64,000 nt of DNA, taken from positions 62,001 through 126,000 of the forward strand of contig JACQZP010000030.1 of NCBI GenBank assembly GCA_016213825.1, in the 5' to 3' direction. Positions 59,059 to 64,000 of the stretch are shown here, in pieces. The first letter of the stretch is position 1. Each line of letters begins with the position of its first letter. The position numbers were made by a program, and so were the translations under genes. This DNA comes from Acetobacterium woodii. Lineage in GTDB: Bacteria; Bacillota; Clostridia; Eubacteriales; Eubacteriaceae. The notes below the pieces were generated by a model, which searched no databases, was not told the origin of the DNA, and was given only the letters and a program-made list of their open reading frames with translations.

Positions 59059-59607
59059 ATGGCAAACTCAAAAAAATTGAATACAATAAAATCGAACTCA
59101 ACAAAATGCATCGCGCTAATTGGTTTTATGGCCACTGGAAAATCCACCATTGGTCCGCTGTTGGCTGAAAAAATGGGATACACATTTGTTGATACTGATG
59201 CCATGGTGGAAGCAGATATGGGTATGAAAATCAGCGATATCTTTTCCGAGATGGGCGAAGATGTTTTTCGGAATGCCGAACATGAGGCATTGAAAAAAGC
59301 CTTGGAGATGGAAAACAGTGTTCTTTCCACTGGGGGCGGCATCATTCTTTTTGAGAGAAATCGAAAATTATTGGCAGAAAAAGCTTTCGTAGTCAGTCTT
59401 GCGGCTCAGGCCGAAACAATTTTTGATCGGGTAAAAGGTGACAAAACCCGGCCCCTCCTGCAATGTGAAGATCCCTTATTACGAATCAAACAAATGATGT
59501 CAGAACGACAACCGTATTATGATACCTGCGATCTGAAAATTTCAACCGATAACTTATCAGCTGAAGCCTGTTGTCAGAGGATTATCAAAGCATATCAAAA
59601 AGAATAG
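59059..59607 (+). CDS. aroK: Shikimate kinase
   Basis: 182 residues. Walker A GFMATGKST near residues 21-29, DTDAMVEADMG, FRNAEHEALKKAL and STGGGII are typical. Phosphorylates shikimate, the step after AroE. It starts 1 nt past the aroE stop and ends ahead of a terminator, forming a two-gene operon. Confidence 0.93.
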   Translation: MANSKKLNTIKSNSTKCIALIGFMATGKSTIGPLLAEKMGYTFVDTDAMVEADMGMKISDIFSEMGEDVFRNAEHEALKKALEMENSVLSTGGGIILFERNRKLLAEKAFVVSLAAQAETIFDRVKGDKTRPLLQCEDPLLRIKQMMSERQPYYDTCDLKISTDNLSAEACCQRIIKAYQKE

Positions 59608-59619
59608 GACAAAAAAATA

Positions 59620-59655
59620 CACCGATCATCTGATCGGTGCCATAATTTTTGTTGA
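59620..59655 (+). terminator. Terminator after aroK
   Basis: CACCGATCA / TGATCGGTG stem followed by a T-rich tract (ATTTTTG). Confidence 0.7.
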
Positions 59656-59682
59656 TTTCAATTTTTGATTCTGATTCCGGTA

Positions 59683-59931
59683 TTATTTCATCGCCTTAAG
59701 GTCGCAAATATAGCAGTCGGTCAAGCGCTGTACCGCATCGGGGTTTTTAACAGGCCAGGTGGTTTCCAGTGCTTCGCAATGCCCCGTGGAGGTTTCTTCG
59801 TCGAATACAAAATCAATACAGCCATTGCATTTTTTGTCTTTTGTTTTTTTAATCAGTTCAAGAACCGATTCGTTTACAAACTCTCGGAATTCCTTATAAG
59901 CAATTGTTTTGTGGTTTTCAAACATGCTCAT
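59683..59931 (-). CDS. Small cysteine-rich hypothetical protein
   Basis: 82 residues from ATG 59931 (or 80 from ATG 59925), with TTAGGTGAAG upstream. Five cysteines, in CNGC, GHCEA and DCYIC, suggest a metal site. No family recognised, no signal peptide. Alone on the minus strand between aroK and the tRNA locus. Codon use and ribosome site look genuine. Confidence 0.6.
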   Translation of the reverse strand: MSMFENHKTIAYKEFREFVNESVLELIKKTKDKKCNGCIDFVFDEETSTGHCEALETTWPVKNPDAVQRLTDCYICDLKAMK

Positions 59932-60164
59932 CACTTCACCTAACTTTCTAAAAATAGTACAAATGAATGGCAATTAAATGCTTGTTTAATAACCAATCTA
60001 CTAAGTAATATACTACCCCATATATAAAAAAAAACAAGATAATATTTTGTCGTGTTTTCAAATTAAAAAAATAATTTAAAATTAAAAAAAATGATTGAAA
60101 TTCGTTTTAAGTTGTGTTATTATTTATGACAGTGTCCTATGAGATGCAATGAAATCTAGTTTAC
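59932..60164. other. AT-rich intergenic region before the tRNA locus
   Basis: Very AT-rich; it holds only the promoter at 60095-60123. Nothing else recognisable. Confidence 0.5.
60095..60123 (+). promoter_or_regulatory. Promoter of the tRNA-like repeat/tRNA locus
   Basis: TTGAAA at 60095-60100, 17-bp spacer, TATTAT at 60118-60123. A transcript from here would run through both 119-bp units into tRNA-Leu and tRNA-Lys. Confidence 0.65.
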
Positions 60165-60402
60165 GCCGAAGTGATGGAATTGGCATAAGCAGAGAACCCA
60201 AATCTTTGATTTGGTGTGAATCGCTTAGTTATATCTATTGTATTTGGAGTACAATTTCTACAACTTAATAAAGTTTTTATTTCGCCGAAGTGATGGAATT
60301 GGCATAAGTAGAGAACCCAAATCTTCGATTTGGTGTGAATCACTTAGTTATTTCTATTGTATTTGGAGTACAATTTCCACAACTCAATAAAGTTTTTATT
60401 TC
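60165..60402 (+). repeat. Two tandem 119-bp units that begin with the tRNA-Leu 5' end
   Basis: Units 60165-60283 and 60284-60402 differ at about six positions. Each opens with the same 21 nt as the following tRNA-Leu (GCCGAAGTGATGGAATTGGC plus A), then departs. Inside, TAAGC...GCTTA (unit 1) and TAAGT...ACTTA (unit 2) enclose a hairpin CCAAATC-loop-GATTTGG; the two changes preserve pairing. A second hairpin TTGTA...TACAA follows, and both units end in GTTTTTATTTC. Confidence 0.85.
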
Positions 60403-60489
60403 GCCGAAGTGATGGAATTGGCAGACGTGACGGACTCAAAATCCGTTGTGAGTGATCACGTGCGGGTTCGAGTCCCGCCTTCGGCACCA
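60403..60489 (+). tRNA. tRNA-Leu (anticodon CAA)
   Basis: 87 nt with encoded CCA. Acceptor stem GCCGAAG / CTTCGGC, D-loop with GG, anticodon stem ACGGA / TCCGT with CAA at 60437-60439, long variable arm as in class II tRNAs, T-loop TTCGAGT. Reads UUG codons. Confidence 0.96.
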
Positions 60490-60494
60490 CTATC

Positions 60495-60571
60495 GCTCCC
60501 TTAGCTCAGTTGGCTAGAGCACCTGACTCTTAATCAGGGTGTCCAGAGTTCGAGTCTCTGAGGGAGCACCA
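60495..60571 (+). tRNA. tRNA-Lys (anticodon CTT)
   Basis: 77 nt with encoded CCA. Acceptor stem GCTCCCT / AGGGAGC, anticodon loop CTCTTAA with CTT at 60529-60531, T-loop TTCGAGT. Five nt after tRNA-Leu, so co-transcribed. Confidence 0.96.
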
Positions 60572-60583
60572 ATAATAGCGCAT

Positions 60584-60614
60584 AACAGAGCCGTTTATCG
60601 ACTCTGTTTTTTTT
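60584..60614 (+). terminator. Terminator of the tRNA operon
   Basis: AACAGAG / CTCTGTT stem followed by T8. Confidence 0.8.
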
Positions 60615-60943
60615 ATTGTCAAAAAATTACCCTAAAATTTTCTAAGATAATAGAGGTGCTTTTGTGGTACCAAATGCGAAAGAGGATGAAAAGACGCCGG
60701 TTCCCCGATGTCTCAACGTTTTGATTTCATGCAACCATAATATCACTTTTTTAATCTCTGATTTTTTTATTTTCCGTAATGACAACACTGCATCAATTTT
60801 GCAGCTGTGGTTAAATCGTTCACATGTTCTTCCAATAATTTGATATATAAGACTTTGGTCATTGTGTTCTTTCTCCTTTATAATTTATATTCAATTTTTG
60901 TTACAATATTATGTGTTTTGATTACATCACTCCGGTTGAGCTA

Positions 60944-60972
60944 TTGTTTATTTTTGTCTATGCTCTTATACT
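60944..60972 (+). promoter_or_regulatory. Promoter of the small gene at 61022
   Basis: TTGTTT at 60944-60949, 17-bp spacer, TATACT at 60967-60972, 49 nt before the start. Confidence 0.55.
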
Positions 60973-61021
60973 TAAAATATCGGTGTCACATCACTGAAAT
61001 ATTTTAAAAGAGGTACTTGCT

Positions 61022-61369
61022 ATGAGTAATGTAAAAGTCACAGGCTTGACAGAATTAAGTAAAACTCTTGAAAACATTTCAAAAGAAGTTGAATATCTAT
61101 CAAAACAAAAATCCATTCCCTTTGAGGACGTGATCACGAAATCTTTCATGACAGAAAATACACCTTATAATGATTTTGAGGAATTTTTGAAAGGTGGCGG
61201 GTTTTCTATAAATAGTCAAGAAGAATATGACTCGATTGATCAATCAGAATTTGATTCATTTGTTTCATCAATAACAAAATTTTCTGGATTGCAGGAAATG
61301 ATTGACTTTGCTGGTCGCGAGTATTTTAAAAAACGCTTTGAGAAGATATGCTTCAAACTGTTTGCTTGA
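61022..61369 (+). CDS. Small hypothetical protein, gp10-like N-terminus
   Basis: 115 residues, acidic, no signal peptide. The start VKVTGLTELSKTLENISKEV resembles the N-terminus of HK97 gp10-like phage proteins and of small proteins found on mobile elements of Bacillota; the rest (FEEFLKGGGFSINSQEEYDS, FVSSITKFSGLQEM) is helical and not assignable. Real gene: GAGG ribosome site, promoter upstream, terminator downstream. It lies alone beside the tRNA locus, a common place for island remnants, but no integrase or att site is seen. Confidence 0.65.
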   Translation: MSNVKVTGLTELSKTLENISKEVEYLSKQKSIPFEDVITKSFMTENTPYNDFEEFLKGGGFSINSQEEYDSIDQSEFDSFVSSITKFSGLQEMIDFAGREYFKKRFEKICFKLFA

Positions 61370-61470
61370 GTCGACTAAATCATTTAGCGCTTCCTTATCC
61401 TAATGCTAAAATTTGATTAAACATTGCTGTTACTTTACTGTTCGAGGTCAATACTAAATCGAAATTATTT

Positions 61471-61499
61471 AACCGCTATTCGTAGCGGTTTTTTTTTGT
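61471..61499 (+). terminator. Terminator of the small gene
   Basis: AACCGCTA-TTCG-TAGCGGTT, a UUCG-type tetraloop, followed by T's. Confidence 0.85.
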
Positions 61500-61911
61500 T
61501 TATTATTATTGGTATAGATTTTCTTCTAGGACAAACAGATTATTTGATAAAAAATTACTGTAAAGAGTAAGCAATTAGTAAATTACGACATAGTAAACCC
61601 CTAAGGATGTATTAGAAAGGTCTTTGTTGCAAAAATCGATTGGAGAATGTATGAAAAATTTTTTTTCTAGCTGAAACAAACATGTATCGAGAAAAGTTGG
61701 ATAAAAGTAATTAAAGCTGATTGAAGTTGATTTAATAAATTGTGAGCATCGCTCATAAATAATTAGTTAGTCTGATAAAGTGAATTGTTGTTAATAAAAG
61801 TATGCTTAAAATTACAACTATTGTTTATTAGTAATGATTAGCGTTTGTTCGCGAAAAATTGGGTAACTTTAGATTAGTCTATATGATTTCTGAAGTAATG
61901 ATCTGTGAATA

Positions 61912-61960
61912 AACAGAAGTTGATACTGCTATTCTTTGTGAAAATATACCAACTTCTGTT
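61912..61960 (-). terminator. Probable terminator of kdpD
   Basis: AACAGAAGTTG / CAACTTCTGTT inverted repeat with a 27-nt centre; T-rich after the stem on the minus strand. Confidence 0.5.
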
Positions 61961-61989
61961 TTGGATGTTAAGATGTTTTTTAAAAATTC

Positions 61990-64000
61990 TTATTCTTCTA
62001 AAGGTAGCGTAAATCTGAAAATGGCACCGCCGTAACTTTTGTTTGCTGCTTCCATTTTGCCATGGTGAGCGTTGATGATGGATTTGCAGATAGATAAACC
62101 AATGCCCATACCCCGGGAGGAATCGGCACTTTGTTTGCCATCAGGGATATAGGATTCAAATATATGCGACAGATGCTGATCACTTAGGCCAGAGCCATTA
62201 TCAATCACCTCAAACACGGCATTTTCTGCGGTTTTTTTCACTTCTACCCGGATGGTTGAATCGGCCGAAGAGTGTTTGATGGCATTTTCAAGAAGATTGA
62301 TGAGGACTTGTTCAATTAAGGTTCCATCCATTTCGACAACCAGCAATTCTTCTGGAACTGAAACTAATATTTTTTGTGTGGCGAAGCGCTTGCGGATGCG
62401 ACTAATCGATTCGGCAACAATTTCTTCGACGGCCTCCGGCGATTTGGTAACCGTCATCGGTCCTTCGCTGATGCGGGTTACCGATAAAAGATTTTCAACC
62501 ATTCGAATTAACCATTGCGATTCTTCCTTAATGTTGACGATCAAGGTATCAAGGGTTTCATCATCAAAATTCTTTCGGTTTTCTAAAAGGGCTGAGCTTG
62601 ATCCCAAAATACCCGTGAGCGGTGTCCTCAAGTCGTGGGAAATGGCACGAAGCAGATTACTTCGCAATTTTTCTTTTTCAGATTCAATTAACATCCGGCT
62701 TTGTTCAGCTGAAAGGTAGTGTCGTTCCAGGGCCATTTCAGCCTGGGAAGCAATCATGCTTAAAAACAGGCGATTATTTTGGTCGAGTTTTCCGTTTGTA
62801 CAGGACAGGCCAATCACTCCAAAAACTCTTTTTTCGGAAAAAATCGGCATATAAAAGGCACCCGCACTCGTAAAGGTATCAGTACCCTTGCCAGCACATT
62901 TTTTATTGATAAAGGTCCAGTGAGCAATTGCCTTTTCGTCTTCAGACAATAAAAATGAAGCATCCGGGTCATCCAGTGATTGCAAGAAGTTTTCCGGTTT
63001 GCCATTAATCGGATCCTGGGTGTAAAAAATTGCTGAACGTTTGAAAATATCGACCAGATAGTGATTCAGTAACCCCACGGTATTCTGCAGATCTCGGGAT
63101 ACCAACAACTTTTTATTAATCTCATACAGCACTTCTGTTCGATGTTCTCTTTCCACCGAAAATTGCGACTGCTTTTTGATCCGCAATGTCAGTGTGCTGG
63201 TGGTCAATGCAACCAGCAGCATCAGTGAGAAAGCAATCGGTGATCCTCTTTCGATGGTGTGCAAAGAGAAATAGGGAAATGAAAAAAAGAAATTAAAAAG
63301 CAAGACACTTAAAATAGCGGCGGAAATACCATAAATATAACCTGAGGTTACTCTGGAGATGATCAGTACGGATAAGATATAAATCATATTGATGTACTGG
63401 TTCTCAAAACCCAGGGTATGAAGCGCCATCGAAAAGAGCGTAGTTCCGCCGAGTGTTATTATAGTTTTCAAGGCGTCCTGGAACGAGAAACGCATATTTT
63501 CGCCAAATGAAAATCGTTTATATTTCTTTTTCTTGGCTCCGATTGAAGGAAGTTCGCCTGGGATAATATGTATTTCAATACTTGGCAACTGACTGATCAA
63601 TTGATCTTCTAAGCTTGGTTTAAATAGATTTCGAAGGCTTTTTTTGGTTCTGCTTTTTCCGATAATGATATTGGTAATACCAGTGAGTTTGGCATAACGG
63701 GCAATGACAGTCGGTACATCATAACCGCTGAGATTGACAATTTCGGCGCCCATTCGCTCAGCTAAATCGAGATTATCCCGAATACACTGTTTTTCAATAT
63801 CGGGAACATAATCAACCCCCAGGTTTTCAACGTAAACGGCAGTCCAAGGCGCATGAAAAGCTTCCGCGGTCCGCTGGGTCCAGCGGATACACTTAGCCGA
63901 TGAAGGGGAGCTGCTGATACAGACCATCAGTTTTATATTGGCCATTTTCCGGGACAAGCGAGATTCTTTCTGATTGGCATAGCTGATCCGGTTGGCCACT
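61990..64000 (-). CDS. kdpD: KdpD-type sensor histidine kinase (5' end outside window)
   Basis: About 670 residues visible; the frame is open to the window edge, so the N-terminal KdpD ATP-binding domain is outside. Visible order: universal-stress-protein-like domain (about 20-135: KLMVCISSSPSSAKCIRWTQ, IIIGKSRTKKSL), DUF4118 four-helix membrane region (about 170-270), GAF domain (about 285-410), HisKA with the phosphorylated His in ISHDLRTPLTGI, and HATPase with NLLENAIKHS, IDNGSGLS and GMGIGLSICKSII. It senses K+ limitation or turgor and controls kdpFABC through KdpE. No kdpE follows it. Confidence 0.88.
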   Translation of the reverse strand, partial: VANRISYANQKESRLSRKMANIKLMVCISSSPSSAKCIRWTQRTAEAFHAPWTAVYVENLGVDYVPDIEKQCIRDNLDLAERMGAEIVNLSGYDVPTVIARYAKLTGITNIIIGKSRTKKSLRNLFKPSLEDQLISQLPSIEIHIIPGELPSIGAKKKKYKRFSFGENMRFSFQDALKTIITLGGTTLFSMALHTLGFENQYINMIYILSVLIISRVTSGYIYGISAAILSVLLFNFFFSFPYFSLHTIERGSPIAFSLMLLVALTTSTLTLRIKKQSQFSVEREHRTEVLYEINKKLLVSRDLQNTVGLLNHYLVDIFKRSAIFYTQDPINGKPENFLQSLDDPDASFLLSEDEKAIAHWTFINKKCAGKGTDTFTSAGAFYMPIFSEKRVFGVIGLSCTNGKLDQNNRLFLSMIASQAEMALERHYLSAEQSRMLIESEKEKLRSNLLRAISHDLRTPLTGILGSSSALLENRKNFDDETLDTLIVNIKEESQWLIRMVENLLSVTRISEGPMTVTKSPEAVEEIVAESISRIRKRFATQKILVSVPEELLVVEMDGTLIEQVLINLLENAIKHSSADSTIRVEVKKTAENAVFEVIDNGSGLSDQHLSHIFESYIPDGKQSADSSRGMGIGLSICKSIINAHHGKMEAANKSYGGAIFRFTLPLEE

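Larger units (their letters stand above)
60572..61021. other. Intergenic region after the tRNAs
   Basis: Contains the tRNA terminator (60584-60614) and, near its end, the promoter of the next small gene. The middle has no convincing gene or structure. Confidence 0.5.
61370..61989. other. Intergenic region before kdpD 3' end
   Basis: About 620 bp, AT-rich, no gene. It holds terminators at 61471-61499 and 61912-61960. No kdpE or other response regulator is present downstream of kdpD here. Confidence 0.6.

Noticed and set aside
60165-60283. Additional functional tRNA-Leu genes in the repeat units
   Set aside because: After the first 21 nt the anticodon loop is not canonical and the T-arm and 3' acceptor strand are missing.
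60165-60402. CRISPR array
   Set aside because: Units are 119 bp with near-identical full length and no variable spacers; they share their head with the adjacent tRNA gene.
60539-60724. 61-codon frame starting inside tRNA-Lys
   Set aside because: It begins within the tRNA and crosses the tRNA terminator; no ribosome binding site.

Overview
The window looks like chromosomal DNA of a low-to-mid GC anaerobic Gram-positive bacterium (Bacillota, Eubacteriales). The gene content fits an Acetobacterium-like acetogen best: a sigma-54 controlled acetoin dehydrogenase operon, rubredoxin/flavoprotein redox genes, AmrS-type radical SAM enzyme, molybdate uptake, and TTG/GTG starts behind strong AGGAGG sites. 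The genus is an inference from content; nothing here proves it. I see no phage, insertion sequence, CRISPR array or rRNA operon.

Layout. 1-1716: end of a rubredoxin-flavin reductase and a DUF1611 protein. 2022-3844: TetR regulator with a perfect operator, DUF2087 protein and an HSL-type esterase. 4115-10219: a probable amine/imino-acid oxidation operon (ornithine-cyclodeaminase-like protein, three-part FAD/Fe-S dehydrogenase, RidA) followed by an AraC regulator. 10573-19221: one giant secreted InlB-repeat protein. 19382-24182: membrane c-di-GMP phosphodiesterase and dxs. 24208-28782: molybdate module (two excisionase-HTH regulators, modABC). 28922-34758: CHAD protein, nadABC, niaR, amrS. 34769-36292: phosphoesterase. 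36369-47543: sigma-54 activator, thiamine-precursor type ABC transporter, and the acetoin operon (two small conserved proteins, acoA, acoB, acoX, acoC, acoL). 47676-50709 (minus): pantothenate genes panD, panC, panB and a PanG-type reductase. 51331-54805: an Old Yellow Enzyme family oxidoreductase and a divergent PucR-type regulator. 54825-58013 (minus): corA, NYN nuclease, uracil permease. 58197-59607: aroE-aroK. 60165-60571: tandem tRNA-like units followed by tRNA-Leu and tRNA-Lys. 61990-64000 (minus): C-terminal part of kdpD.

How parts work together. The acetoin operon has a textbook -24/-12 promoter with three evenly spaced inverted repeats upstream, and the transporter operon just before it has a second -24/-12 match. 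The activator encoded directly upstream probably drives both, coupling supply of the thiamine pyrophosphate cofactor to the TPP-dependent acetoin dehydrogenase. NiaR probably represses nadABC through a dyad overlapping the nadA promoter. The molybdate genes sit between two regulators with their own promoters.

The least explained structures are: (1) two 119-bp units in front of tRNA-Leu that each begin with the first 21 nt of that tRNA and show a compensatory base change in a predicted stem; (2) a family of imperfectly palindromic intergenic repeats, five copies here, each between two genes of the same direction, two of which supply the next gene's ribosome binding site; (3) a noncoding palindrome flanked by direct repeats at 51101-51311; and (4) the ferredoxin-fused amine dehydrogenase module of unknown substrate.
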